Source of the DNA: Planctomycetota bacterium
Lineage (GTDB): Bacteria > Planctomycetota > UBA8108 > UBA1146
Assembly: GCA_014240375.1 (NCBI GenBank)
Contig: JAAZXB010000002.1
Span: 163,313-227,312 of the forward strand
DNA: 64,000 nt
Direction: 5' to 3'
In this document: positions 25,501 to 34,600 of the stretch, piece after piece
How positions within the stretch are numbered: position 1 is the stretch's first letter
Layout of the letters: each line of letters opens with the position of its first letter
Made by a program: the position numbers and the translations under genes
The notes under the pieces: model-generated
The model's database searches: none
Told to the model about the DNA's origin: nothing
What the model saw: the letters and a program-made list of their open reading frames with translations, nothing else

Positions 25501-28002
25501 TCAGAAACAGGTGAGCGCATCATCGGTTGGATCGGGGCCAGGAGCGGGGAACGGTGGTGCAGGAGGTGCACCTCCGCTGAAGAGGTAACCGAGTACGCTG
25601 ATCGCATCGGCGATATTGATATTCCCCGAATCGTTGGAGTCGACCGCGTCTGGACAGATCGGAGCGATTCCACTGACAAACAAGTAGTCGAGAGTCGTGA
25701 TCACATCACCAAGATTGAGGATCTGATCCTGGTTGGCATCTCCTCGGAGGAAGATCGGGGCCGTCGACCCCACATCCACCAAACAAGACGCTGGATCCGA
25801 TTCGAGTCCATCCCTCAATGCGAGCAAGACATACTGACGATTCCCCGCAACAGCACCGGTGTCGAGGAAGGAAACTCCTTGTCCCTGCAGGATGATAAGC
25901 AGTGACCCATCGCGATAGATCTCGATCTCGTCATAATCCAGATCTCCATTGACCCACGAGATCTGAACGCCACCGGGATCATCGACGCAGGTCAAATTGT
26001 TCACCGGAGACGGAGGTGTAGAGACTGGAGAGTTATCAGAGATGCAGGTGGATGGAGTACTCTCGAGGCCGCCTCGAATCGTCATGACGGTGTATTCCAG
26101 CAAAGCCTGTGGAGCAAAAATGTCGGTGTACTGGGTGATGGATCCGGGCAGGTTGGTGACGAAAGCACCATTCCTGGTGACCTGGATCAGGTCATAATCG
26201 AATGCACCGAGAATCCATGAAAGATTGACACCCGCCGGATCTGCCGGACAGGTCAACGCCTCGACCGGCGGTGGCGGGGTGTTCACGGGTGAGTTGTTGA
26301 CCTGGCAAAGGACGGGAATGCTCGTGAGCGCAGCGCGAATCGCCACGATGCTGTAGTCGAGCAGCGACTGCGGAGCCAGATCGTCGACAAAGCCAGTCGC
26401 CTGGCCGACGAGGTCGATCAGAACTACACCGTTGCGCGAGATCTGGATCTGGTCGTAATCGATGTTCCCCAGCGTCCAGATCAACTGGACCGAGCCCGCG
26501 GTGAGAGTGCAGTCCAGACCCACAATCGGATCGGGTGGCGTCGACGGCCCTCCGCCGAGAAGATCGATGACGAGGTTCTGATCCGAGTTCATGACCACCG
26601 CAGGAAGTGTGACAGGACTCCATCCACTTCCTGGAAGGGGCGTGGCGGTCACATCGTAGGTTCCTGCGACCTGTCGAAGAGCGAATGCACCCAGTCCATC
26701 CGAGTCATTTCCGTGGACATACATCGACTCCCCTGTGTTGCTATCGGTGAGATCAATTTCCACTCCACCCACCGGGGTGGTCCCTGCCACAACCGTTCCA
26801 GTGATGGCGATCCCATCGGGCACCATCACGCTTCCCAGATCGACATTGTTCGCCACGTTGACCACTTCGATCACCAGTGGGGCCGACCCGCTGGAGAATT
26901 TCGGCCTGAAGGCGATGTCATAGACCTCTGGTTCTACCTGAACGGAGAAAAATCCGGAAGAATTGGCATTGTCATGGGCAGTGGGAATTTCTACTCCCGT
27001 GGCACTGATGTAAAAGTCCAGATCGGTCTCCGGGACCGGCTGCCCCGAGGAGTTGATCACCTCACCGGAGACTGTGAATCCATCGGGTAGGGTCATCACC
27101 CCCAGATTAGCACCGCCCACCGGAATCGAAATCGGGATCAGGATCGAGACCAGGCTCGAGCCCTGTGGCGGATCGATCTCCAGCTGAAAATCACCCGAAG
27201 GTGCCAGCACGCTGAAGAACCCAGAATCATTGGTGTTATCTCCCGGCGTGAGGATCTTGTCTCCGGTGATGGGATCTCGCACATCGATGTCTCCCGCGAC
27301 CACTGGAGAACCTCCACCGTCGAGAACAGTTCCCGACAACGTGTATCCGTTTCGCAACACGACATCACCCACGTCTACACTGTCAAACAGCGCAAGATCT
27401 GAAAGCATCACGGGCACCAGCGGAATCGGACTACTCGTAGGATCTGCAACGAATCGGACATCCCAGAATGCGGGGATCACCTTGACCGAAAACTCTCCAG
27501 CGGCATCCGTGGTATCGCCGGAGAAGAGGGTTGGCTGACCACTGATCGGATTATAGAAATCCAGATCGACCAGTTCTAGCGGCTGACCCAACTCAGTCAG
27601 CACACGCCCTGAAATGACCCCAGCATTCGCCAGTTCGATGGTACCCAGGTTGGTGTTTCCGGAGAGGGTGACGGTCTGGAGAGTCCGATCGAAGAAGGGG
27701 TCCGATTGTGCCACCTGAAACGTGATGTCGAAGAAACCAGAGGGCACGGACTGACAGATCGCCAGTGAGAAACTACCATCGGCCAGTGTGAAATCCTGGC
27801 TCAAAGCCATCGGCTGTCCGGTCGAGAGCTGGGTGATATCGATGTCGACCCCACCGACACCCTGCCCGGTGCTATCGACCACTACACCCGAGATCACCCA
27901 GGAAGAGGGTGTACATTGAGCGGTCAGATCCCCGGCTCCAGGGGACCAGAGGGCCAGTACCAACGTCACGAACCAGACCAATTTCTGGGTACGATTGCAC
28001 AC
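25501..28002 (-). CDS. Secreted multi-repeat protein: carboxypeptidase-regulatory-like and Fn3-like repeats with dockerin-like C-terminus
   Basis: 833-aa exported protein of adhesin-like architecture. A signal peptide (FVTLVLALWSPGAG) is followed by about five carboxypeptidase-regulatory-like repeats of 90-100 aa (ISGVVVDSTGQGVGGVDIDI; ISGRVLTELGQPLELVDLDF; LSGTVLDGGGSPVVAGDIDV; VSGEVINSSGQPVPETDLDF; ITGTVVAGTTPVGGVEIDL). Then three Fn3-like repeats of ~90 aa appear, each with a V.L.W..G..DYD.I...R.G core, and the C-terminal dockerin-like loops (RGDANQDQILNLGDVI, DSNDSGNINIADAI). The tail is shorter than in its relatives. A GTG start at 28002 is chosen over the ATG at 28074 because GGAGGA precedes it and it directly begins the signal peptide. 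Surface binding or matrix function is inferred; no enzyme motif. Confidence 0.8.
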   Translation of the reverse strand: MCNRTQKLVWFVTLVLALWSPGAGDLTAQCTPSSWVISGVVVDSTGQGVGGVDIDITQLSTGQPMALSQDFTLADGSFSLAICQSVPSGFFDITFQVAQSDPFFDRTLQTVTLSGNTNLGTIELANAGVISGRVLTELGQPLELVDLDFYNPISGQPTLFSGDTTDAAGEFSVKVIPAFWDVRFVADPTSSPIPLVPVMLSDLALFDSVDVGDVVLRNGYTLSGTVLDGGGSPVVAGDIDVRDPITGDKILTPGDNTNDSGFFSVLAPSGDFQLEIDPPQGSSLVSILIPISIPVGGANLGVMTLPDGFTVSGEVINSSGQPVPETDLDFYISATGVEIPTAHDNANSSGFFSVQVEPEVYDIAFRPKFSSGSAPLVIEVVNVANNVDLGSVMVPDGIAITGTVVAGTTPVGGVEIDLTDSNTGESMYVHGNDSDGLGAFALRQVAGTYDVTATPLPGSGWSPVTLPAVVMNSDQNLVIDLLGGGPSTPPDPIVGLDCTLTAGSVQLIWTLGNIDYDQIQISRNGVVLIDLVGQATGFVDDLAPQSLLDYSIVAIRAALTSIPVLCQVNNSPVNTPPPPVEALTCPADPAGVNLSWILGAFDYDLIQVTRNGAFVTNLPGSITQYTDIFAPQALLEYTVMTIRGGLESTPSTCISDNSPVSTPPSPVNNLTCVDDPGGVQISWVNGDLDYDEIEIYRDGSLLIILQGQGVSFLDTGAVAGNRQYVLLALRDGLESDPASCLVDVGSTAPIFLRGDANQDQILNLGDVITTLDYLFVSGIAPICPDAVDSNDSGNINIADAISVLGYLFSGGAPPAPPFPAPGPDPTDDALTCF

Positions 28003-28167
28003 GAGACTTACTCCTCCTCGAATTCCAGCCAAATCGATAGATTGCCCGGAAACCAACTGAAACTTCACCCACATTCCTTACTATACCTGACAGCAGGCCA
28101 TCTTCCGCTGGAAATGTCAGTGTGGCTCCACCAGATGGCCGCCAATTGCCGATTGGGATGAAATCAA

Positions 28168-29235
28168 TTGATCAAGTATCTTGGCTCCAAGCGGGTGTTG
28201 ATCCCCGCCATCGCGGCGCTGCTCAGGAACATTCCTGACTCACGTAGCATCATCGACCTGTTCAGCGGGACCTCAAGAGTCGGCTGTGCCTTGAAATCGA
28301 TCGGTTGGAGAGTGATATCCAACGACTGGAATCACTATGCCAGAACACTGGCGATGTCTCATGTGGTGTTCGACTCCGATCGTCTCGCAGAAGCCACCCT
28401 GGTTCTCGATCACCTGCGCCAGGTCGCCCCGGTCGATGGCTGGTTCACTGAAACCTATTGCCGAAAGAGCCGGTATTTCACTCCAGAAAATGGTGCTCGC
28501 ATCGAAGGCATTCGGCAAGCGATCGATCAACTCGATCTCGACGATGAATTGAGGTGCGTCGCTCTCACCTCCTTGATGGAAGCAGCGGATCGAGTCGATT
28601 CGACGGTCGGAGTCCAGATGGCCTACCTCAAGAGCTGGGCACCGCGAGCACTTCAACCGCTCCAGTTACGAGATCCAGAGCCGCTCCCGAGGAGTCCTCA
28701 CGGCAAGTCGGAGGCGCACCGGCTCGAGGCACGTGAGGCTGCTGCCACACTGGAAGCCGATGTGGCTTACCTCGACCCTCCTTACAACCAGCACAAGTAT
28801 CTGGGCAACTATCACATCTGGGAAACCCTGGTGCTGTGGGATCAACCAGAAGTCTACGGCGTGGCATGCAAGCGGATCGAGTGCAAATCGCGCAGGAGTG
28901 ATTTCAACTCTCGGCCAGGCATTCGCGCAGCGATGGAACAGATGGTCCAGCAGCTGTCCGCTCGCTACTTGCTGGTTTCCTTCAACAACGAGGGATACAT
29001 CGATCGAGCGGAGATGGAGCAGATTCTCTCCAGCCGTGGTCCAGTTCAGACTCTTTCACGGCCCCACCCTCGCTACGTCGGAGCGAAGATCGGCATTCAC
29101 GACCCTTCCGGGCGCAAGGTGGGAAAGGTCTCTCATGTCAAAAATATCGAGCACCTGTTCCTGGTCGGCGAGGTCTCCATCTCCGATGAACTGTTGCAGG
29201 AGGTCGGATTGACCCGGGAACACTCCCTTCTTTGA
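28168..29235 (+). CDS. D12-class DNA adenine methyltransferase
   Basis: 355-aa N6-adenine DNA methyltransferase. The N-terminal MIKYLGSKRVLIPAI binds the cofactor, SIIDLFSGTSRVGCALKSIG is motif I, and YLDPPYNQHKYLGNYHIWETL (motif IV DPPY) is the catalytic loop near residue 207. The motif order matches the Dam/D12 class. The start is TTG at 28168, immediately ahead of the conserved IKYLGSKR; no in-frame ATG lies nearby. No restriction endonuclease is adjacent, so it is probably a solitary methylase for regulation, repair or phage protection, or a remnant of a restriction system. It is divergent from the multi-repeat gene and convergent with the HExxH protein gene. Confidence 0.87.
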   Translation: MIKYLGSKRVLIPAIAALLRNIPDSRSIIDLFSGTSRVGCALKSIGWRVISNDWNHYARTLAMSHVVFDSDRLAEATLVLDHLRQVAPVDGWFTETYCRKSRYFTPENGARIEGIRQAIDQLDLDDELRCVALTSLMEAADRVDSTVGVQMAYLKSWAPRALQPLQLRDPEPLPRSPHGKSEAHRLEAREAAATLEADVAYLDPPYNQHKYLGNYHIWETLVLWDQPEVYGVACKRIECKSRRSDFNSRPGIRAAMEQMVQQLSARYLLVSFNNEGYIDRAEMEQILSSRGPVQTLSRPHPRYVGAKIGIHDPSGRKVGKVSHVKNIEHLFLVGEVSISDELLQEVGLTREHSLL

Positions 29236-29286
29236 CACTGCCCGATGTGAGCGATGGTCGTTGAAGAGACCTCGACGATGATCGAA

Positions 29287-30105
29287 TCACTGAACTCCCA
29301 GCATTTCCCGAACACGCCTCACCTGAATTCGATCCTCCTCGGGGCAACTCCGTTCCCAGCGTTGAAGAGCTTTACTCAGTTTCTCCTCCGGCTCGGGCAC
29401 CCCATGATTCAAAAACCTCAAGGCGCGAAAACCTGCTGGATCCTTCTCCAGCAAGGGCAGCCACTGCACGGCGACCACTCGAAGAAGATCTCGATCCCGC
29501 GGATTCTTCTGAAGTTGACTCCGATGCTCCTGCCACCACTTCTTGAAACGGATGCCCTTTGCCAGAGTGCCCTTCTCGATCAAATCGTCGGCATATTGCT
29601 GTAGATGGGCAGCATAGGAGCTCCAGTTGGGATAAGGGGGATGGTCCTTCCAGCGCTTCGCCATCTGTCGCAGTGTGAAGATGCTCGCCGCTTCGCACAC
29701 GGCTTCCTCGAGCCAATGATTCGGATCGGGGTCTTCATCGAAGCGACACAGAATATGCCCCATCTCGTGCCCGAACTGATAGGCCATCTGGGCCCAGCGC
29801 CGACCTTGGACCGCCAGCCGAACGCGGATGGCACCGTCAGGCCCTCTCCGATGTAGAACGATCGGTCCACCGCCAGGCTCGACTCGTATCCGCGGAAGTT
29901 GTGGCGATCCTGCCGCCCGCCACAGCGGTTCAGCGGCCGAAAGCAGCACCGCATGCACATCGACCAGGGTGGCATCCCCCCACCCTTCCTCGACCAGTTC
30001 GATGTTCAGCTCCTCCGCAACAATCGGTGACGCACTCCCGAGCAGCAGCCAGAAGAGAACCCCACAAGCGATCGATCGGGCGGAGGGAGTCGTCACACTG
30101 TTCAC
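29287..30105 (-). CDS. Putative secreted HExxH metallopeptidase
   Basis: 272-aa exported protein of no family I can name. A signal peptide (IACGVLFWLLLGSASPIVA) is followed by a domain with HEMGH near residue 150 and, about 17 residues later, WLEEAVCEAAS. HExxH plus a downstream Glu is the gluzincin zinc-ligand pattern, so a zinc peptidase is likely. The C-terminal half is helical and Arg-rich. Its start codon overlaps the stop of the POT peptide transporter by 4 bases (ATGA), so both are translated together, suggesting a peptide-scavenging role: protease outside, oligopeptide uptake at the inner membrane. The substrate and activity are inferred. Confidence 0.75.
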   Translation of the reverse strand: MNSVTTPSARSIACGVLFWLLLGSASPIVAEELNIELVEEGWGDATLVDVHAVLLSAAEPLWRAAGSPQLPRIRVEPGGGPIVLHRRGPDGAIRVRLAVQGRRWAQMAYQFGHEMGHILCRFDEDPDPNHWLEEAVCEAASIFTLRQMAKRWKDHPPYPNWSSYAAHLQQYADDLIEKGTLAKGIRFKKWWQEHRSQLQKNPRDRDLLRVVAVQWLPLLEKDPAGFRALRFLNHGVPEPEEKLSKALQRWERSCPEEDRIQVRRVREMLGVQ

Positions 30106-32192
30106 TCCGGGATCTGTTCATCCGGGGTTTGTTTCCCCGGTGGATCATCTTCACCCTGGATGTAGTCCTTCGGCTTGTAGAAGTAGGCCACCGCCATGAA
30201 GACGATTGCCGTGCCCAGCATCAATCGGGTAAAGAACCAGAAGTAGGGCGCCCCCTGGAGAGTGGTCGCTCCCCCGACGTGAGCCAGCGCATCCCCCTTG
30301 AAGGGCTGGACAGCAATATTGGCGGCCACGATCGAGGTGCGAACGGGCAGAAAGTCCTCGACCGAAAGCGTGCCTGCTCCCTCGGTGCCACTCGCATTCT
30401 CCAGTTCGATCTGGGCCTTACGCCGCTCGATCCAGGAGTACCTCGGGGTGGCATCTGCATCTGTGGCACTCTGGCGACGGGCCGCTTCCTCCTGCGATGC
30501 CACCGACAGGCTGGTGACCTCGACCCCGATCCATGCATCGAAAGGAGTGTGCTGGATACCATCAGGACCATCGCTGGAGATGACGAAGTTCTGTCGATTG
30601 ATCAACTGGTAGCGCAGTGGATTACCCCAGGGGTCCTTCAAGGCTCCAACGATTCCCCCGCCATCAGAAGTCAGAGGCAAACGGTCCTCCTGTTGCCAGT
30701 ACTGATCGATGAGACCCAGCCCCTGTTCCAGAATCGCCGTCTCTGCCAGCACCAGGCCACTCTTTTTACCACTGTTGTTGAACTGCACCCGGATGTCATC
30801 GGCAGGGTCCTCGACCGAGAATCCCGGAAGAAGCAAGTTGAAGTCATCACCCTCTCCCTGGGAGTAGGTCATCTGGGCTTTATTGGCGAGTTTCATTCGC
30901 TCGGATTCTGTTTTCAAATCCTTGACCTCAGCCGCCACTTCGACGGCTACTGCGATCGTATCAGGCACCACGATGTTGTGATTGACCGCCGCTGTGAAGT
31001 AGTTACCAAGAGAAACGCTCATCAGGAAGAGCGCCATGATCACCGACTTCATCCTCTTCGGCGCCTGGGTATAAGCAAACTCCAGTCCTGTGATGGAGAC
31101 CATCACCTCGGCCGCAGTGAGGATCGAGTAGGCGAGAATTTGCCAGCCGATGGAGGGGCGTTCTCCGTCATCGATGAGCCCCTGGGCGATCGCCACCATG
31201 GCAAAGCCTCCGACCATCACGAATAACCCGAGAGAGATCTTTCTCACCGGTGTCAGTTTCCACACCCGGTCGATGGCGGGGTAGACCAGGAACTGAAAGG
31301 TCGGGATCAAGAGCAGGATCATCACCGGGTTGACCGCCTGGATCTGCGAGGCCAGCCACGTCACCCCGAGCCAGTTGCGATCCATATCCTGGGCCTGGAG
31401 CACCCAGGAGGAGCCGGTCTGATCGAACAGCGCCCAGAACACCGCGATGAAGATGAAGATGACACTGACCTTGAGCATCGACTGGATGCCGACGGCACTG
31501 AAGGTTTCACGGAACCAGGCTGCTCCCCCTGGAGGGATGTGGACGAAGACATTTCGGCCCATCCAGAAGGCGAAGGTGGCGATCGCCATCAAGATTCCGG
31601 GAATCCCGAAGGCCAGATGTGGGCCGTACCACTCCAGCAGCCAGGGGGTCAACAAGGTCGACAAAAAGGCGCCGGTATTGATGGAGAAGTAGAACCAACC
31701 AAATGCTTTGGTCAGGAGGTAGGAATTCTTGATTCCAAATTGATCTCCGACGTGGGCAGAAACACAGGGCTTGATTCCACCGGAGCCGAGGGAGATCAGC
31801 AGCAGCCCGATCCACAGCGTCTGGAAAGGGTCGAGAGAAGCATGAATGCCCATCAGAGCGAGCACCCCATGCCCTGCACAATAAACCATACTCAGCGCCA
31901 TGATGGTCAGGTACTTGCCGAGGAAGATGTCTGCGATCAGCGCCCCGAAGATGGGGGTGAAGTAGACCGCAGTGGTAAACAGGTGGTAATTCTCGACCGC
32001 TGTGGCTCTCGCCATCGGATCGCCGCCGCTAGCCCCTGGCATCAAGAAAAGGAACTGGGTCATGAAGACGACCAGGATCCCCTTCATGCCGTAAAAACTG
32101 AATCTTTCAGCCGCTTCATTGCCGATGATGTACGGGATCCCCTTGGGAATTTCGGTGGTCAGGGGGGGCGTGGAGAGATGACTCGACGACAT
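30102..32192 (-). CDS. POT/PTR-family proton-coupled peptide transporter with large soluble insertion
   Basis: 696-aa inner-membrane carrier for di- and tripeptides. Family marks: GIPYIIGNEAAERFSFYGMKG (the E-x-x-E-R-F-x-Y proton site), the GAFIADIF-like segment GALIADIFLGKYL, and FYFSINTGAFLSTLLTPWLLE. About eleven helices precede residue ~390 and the last helix lies at ~650-675. Between them is a ~250-residue soluble insertion containing KDPWGNPLRYQLI.RQNFVISSDGPDG, which resembles the C-terminal calcium loop of type II secretion pseudopilins. Usual POT proteins are ~450-600 aa, so this one is long. GAGGTG precedes the ATG. It is the first gene of a two-gene operon with the HExxH protein. 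Confidence 0.9.
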   Translation of the reverse strand: MSSSHLSTPPLTTEIPKGIPYIIGNEAAERFSFYGMKGILVVFMTQFLFLMPGASGGDPMARATAVENYHLFTTAVYFTPIFGALIADIFLGKYLTIMALSMVYCAGHGVLALMGIHASLDPFQTLWIGLLLISLGSGGIKPCVSAHVGDQFGIKNSYLLTKAFGWFYFSINTGAFLSTLLTPWLLEWYGPHLAFGIPGILMAIATFAFWMGRNVFVHIPPGGAAWFRETFSAVGIQSMLKVSVIFIFIAVFWALFDQTGSSWVLQAQDMDRNWLGVTWLASQIQAVNPVMILLLIPTFQFLVYPAIDRVWKLTPVRKISLGLFVMVGGFAMVAIAQGLIDDGERPSIGWQILAYSILTAAEVMVSITGLEFAYTQAPKRMKSVIMALFLMSVSLGNYFTAAVNHNIVVPDTIAVAVEVAAEVKDLKTESERMKLANKAQMTYSQGEGDDFNLLLPGFSVEDPADDIRVQFNNSGKKSGLVLAETAILEQGLGLIDQYWQQEDRLPLTSDGGGIVGALKDPWGNPLRYQLINRQNFVISSDGPDGIQHTPFDAWIGVEVTSLSVASQEEAARRQSATDADATPRYSWIERRKAQIELENASGTEGAGTLSVEDFLPVRTSIVAANIAVQPFKGDALAHVGGATTLQGAPYFWFFTRLMLGTAIVFMAVAYFYKPKDYIQGEDDPPGKQTPDEQIPE

Positions 32193-32343
32193 GTATCAAC
32201 ACCTCACAGATTCAGCAGAATATCTTGAGGAAACCAATGCGGCTTCCCCGACCTCCGGAAGGCGAGGCCATCCGACTCGGGAGTGTGACAAAGGAGACTC
32301 CCGTTCGCAACCGGGCGAGCAGGGACAGACCGCCGATTAAACC

Positions 32344-33891
32344 TCAGTCGACAGCGAGCAAGTCCGAGACCCGTTGGATGAAGTCGGGAATCCTGAAGGG
32401 TTTCTGCAGGAAGTTCACGGTTGGGGCAATCTCGTGAAGGACCGATTGATCATAGCCACTGACCGCCAGCACTTTCGTATCACCAGCGTGGTCCGAGAGG
32501 TAGCGCAGCAACAACTTGCCCCCATCCAAAGGCATGACCACATCGGTCACGACCAGATCGTATGGGGGATCAGATTTCTTGATCATCTCTATCGCCTCAG
32601 CTCCTGAGCTGGAGGTGTCCACCACGAAGTTCTCACCTCGAAGAACTCCTGCGGTCAATTCGAGGATCAGCGGCTCATCATCGACCAGTAGAACCCTGTA
32701 GGACTCTTGCTCCGGAATCGATCCTTCGGCCTCGGCATCCAAGGTCAGCTCCAAGGTCGTCAGCGGAAAGAAAAGTTCAAATCGAGTTCCGACTCCAACG
32801 GTACTCTGCACGCCAATTGAACCCTTCGACTGCTTCATGATTCCGTGAGCGATCGCCAGCCCGAATCCCGTTCCCCGCACGGGATCCTTGGTGGTGAAAA
32901 ACGGTTCAAAAATCTGTTCCAGTATCGATTCTTCGATTCCACACCCATCGTCTTCCACCGCCAGAACGACGTAATCTCCTGGGGGAAGATCTTGACCATG
33001 GTCCTCATCATTGGTGAGTGTGCGAGAGTTGAGTTCGATCCACAAATCCCCCTGCGGCTCCATCGCTTCTCGAGCATTGAGCACCAGATTGGTCACGGCA
33101 ATCGCCAGTTGAGTGGGGTCGACCTTGACCACGAGACCTGGAATATCAAAGCCCCGCGGGTGGAGTTTGATCGCCTTACTGGCCACCAACTCTTCCAGAG
33201 CCGAGTAGAACTCCTGCATTTTGGCGGCGACATCCACGACTGTGTTGCGCATCACTTGCTGACTGCTGACTGTCATCAATTGCTTGGTCAACTCTGCCGC
33301 TTGATTTGCCGCTTTCTGGATCCGATTCGCCTCGAGCCTTGCAGCGGGCAAGTCTCGGGTCTGATCGCTCAGAATGCGATCAGAGCCACCCAAGATGACC
33401 GTTAGAAGATTATTGAACTCATGCGCAATCCAACCAGAGACTCGACCGATGGAATCCAAATTTTGCGATTTTCGAAGGACCTGCTCGAGTATTCGGATCT
33501 CGGACACATCGATCAGGAATCCCTGATACTGCCCGTCGGGCCGCTTTTCTGCCTGCATCTTCATGCAACAATGCCCGGCCAACACCTTGCTGAACCGGAC
33601 TTCGATGGAGGTCTTGATTTCCTCGACTGGGTCGATCAGATCTCGATCTTCCGGATGACAGAAATCGACCAGTCTCTTCCCGATCACATCATTCAACTCA
33701 TTGCCGAGCAATCGTTTCCATGCCTGATTTGCGTATGAAATGCATCCATCACCGTCATAGAGAACAACGATGTTTGGCATCGCCTCGAGAAGTTGGCGAG
33801 TGCGACTTTCTGAAGCCTTTAGTTGCTCAAAAATCTTGGCTTCGACCTGGATGTGAGACTCCAGTTCTTTCTCCGGATCCAAATCGGTCAC
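32344..33891 (-). CDS. PAS-domain hybrid histidine kinase with C-terminal receiver
   Basis: 515-aa cytoplasmic sensor kinase; no membrane helix is evident. A short coiled-coil-like start is followed by a PAS domain ([21 protein letters not shown], ~40-150), a HisKA region with the phospho-acceptor H-box [16 protein letters not shown] (near residue 170), and an HATPase domain with N-box [19 protein letters not shown] and [14 protein letters not shown]-terminal receiver carries VLLVDDEP and the phospho-acceptor Asp in [12 protein letters not shown]. The signal is unknown and no separate response regulator is adjacent. A GTG start at 33891 is preferred because AAGGGAG lies 7 bases upstream; the frame extends to an ATG at 33987 without a ribosome site. 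Confidence 0.88.
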   Translation of the reverse strand: MTDLDPEKELESHIQVEAKIFEQLKASESRTRQLLEAMPNIVVLYDGDGCISYANQAWKRLLGNELNDVIGKRLVDFCHPEDRDLIDPVEEIKTSIEVRFSKVLAGHCCMKMQAEKRPDGQYQGFLIDVSEIRILEQVLRKSQNLDSIGRVSGWIAHEFNNLLTVILGGSDRILSDQTRDLPAARLEANRIQKAANQAAELTKQLMTVSSQQVMRNTVVDVAAKMQEFYSALEELVASKAIKLHPRGFDIPGLVVKVDPTQLAIAVTNLVLNAREAMEPQGDLWIELNSRTLTNDEDHGQDLPPGDYVVLAVEDDGCGIEESILEQIFEPFFTTKDPVRGTGFGLAIAHGIMKQSKGSIGVQSTVGVGTRFELFFPLTTLELTLDAEAEGSIPEQESYRVLLVDDEPLILELTAGVLRGENFVVDTSSSGAEAIEMIKKSDPPYDLVVTDVVMPLDGGKLLLRYLSDHAGDTKVLAVSGYDQSVLHEIAPTVNFLQKPFRIPDFIQRVSDLLAVD

Positions 33892-33987
33892 GCTAATACT
33901 CCCTTGGGTTCCAGAAACTGCTGAGAATTCCACACATCTTCGTAAAAGGAAAAACGCATTCACATCCTTACTTCTGCTCGAAGGCAT

Positions 33988-34443
33988 TCATTCCGCAGGT
34001 CGCATAATTGGAAATCGGCACCATGTCACCGATACCTCTGGCGGATCTCCCCGCTGAATCCCCGCTGAATCCACGCTGAATCCACGTTGGATCCACGTTG
34101 GATCCACGCGGATGGAAGCCTCCGCCTCGGCAATGCCATCGCGTTGCACTTTCTCCTCAGCCCCTCGACTCGAGAACTCGATACTGGAAAATGCCTGGAA
34201 CCATCGCTTACCCGGAACCACTAGATCGGGATCTCCATCCTTTACGAATGGCTCGATGGTTACATCCGAGCGATCGCCGATGGGTAAAAAATCTATCCGC
34301 TGCTGCTCGAATCGATCCGCATCCTCGATGGCACCTTGAAGAAGCCCGACCGGATGCTGATCATCCTTGTGGAATCCGCTCCTCGGGAGCGCCTTTCTTG
34401 GCGAATCTGACACTCCAGGCCTCCTGCTACTTCTGCCCTTCAT
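33988..34443 (-). CDS. Doubtful hypothetical protein, 151 aa
   Basis: A leftward open frame upstream of the histidine kinase. The middle part (FEQQRIDFLPIGDRSDVTIE, FQAFSSIEFSSRGAEEKVQ) has protein-like composition and its second codon positions are GC-poor as in real genes. However, its third-position GC is only moderate, the ribosome site is weak, and the C-terminal part is made by an 11-nt repeat that would shift frame with each copy change. No family recognised. It may be a decaying gene. Confidence 0.25.
   Translation of the reverse strand: MKGRSSRRPGVSDSPRKALPRSGFHKDDQHPVGLLQGAIEDADRFEQQRIDFLPIGDRSDVTIEPFVKDGDPDLVVPGKRWFQAFSSIEFSSRGAEEKVQRDGIAEAEASIRVDPTWIQRGFSVDSAGIQRGDPPEVSVTWCRFPIMRPAE
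34049..34108. repeat. 11-nt minisatellite, 5.5 copies
   Basis: Two exact CCCCGCTGAAT units, one CCACGCTGAAT, two CCACGTTGGAT units and a partial CCACG lie head to tail. The two unit variants are grouped rather than mixed, indicating local duplication by slippage. Confidence 0.9.
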
Positions 34444-34600
34444 CGCCTGAGTCTGTTCAATTCCACGGACGGTCGGATCAGAAACAATCCAGCCGATGAC
34501 GTCCTGATATTCTGGTTCAATCCAATGGTGAACGCCAATCAGTCCCGAATGGATCCTGGCGGCTCAGTTTTGGCCTACGAATCCCACTCGAAGTAACACT

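Larger units (their letters stand above)
33892..34600. other. ~700-bp low-information region between the sensor kinase and lut genes
   Basis: No gene in this stretch is convincing. The best candidate is a leftward frame at 33988-34443 (listed separately). An 11-nt minisatellite sits at 34049-34108. The rightward frame 34098-34499 has shadow-like Pro/Arg/Ser-rich composition. No terminator or RNA gene was recognised. Confidence 0.4.

Noticed and set aside
34098..34499. Rightward open frame of 133 codons in the gap before lutC
   Set aside because: Pro/Arg/Ser-rich composition, no ribosome site, and poor codon-position pattern; only the opposite frame is kept, at low confidence.
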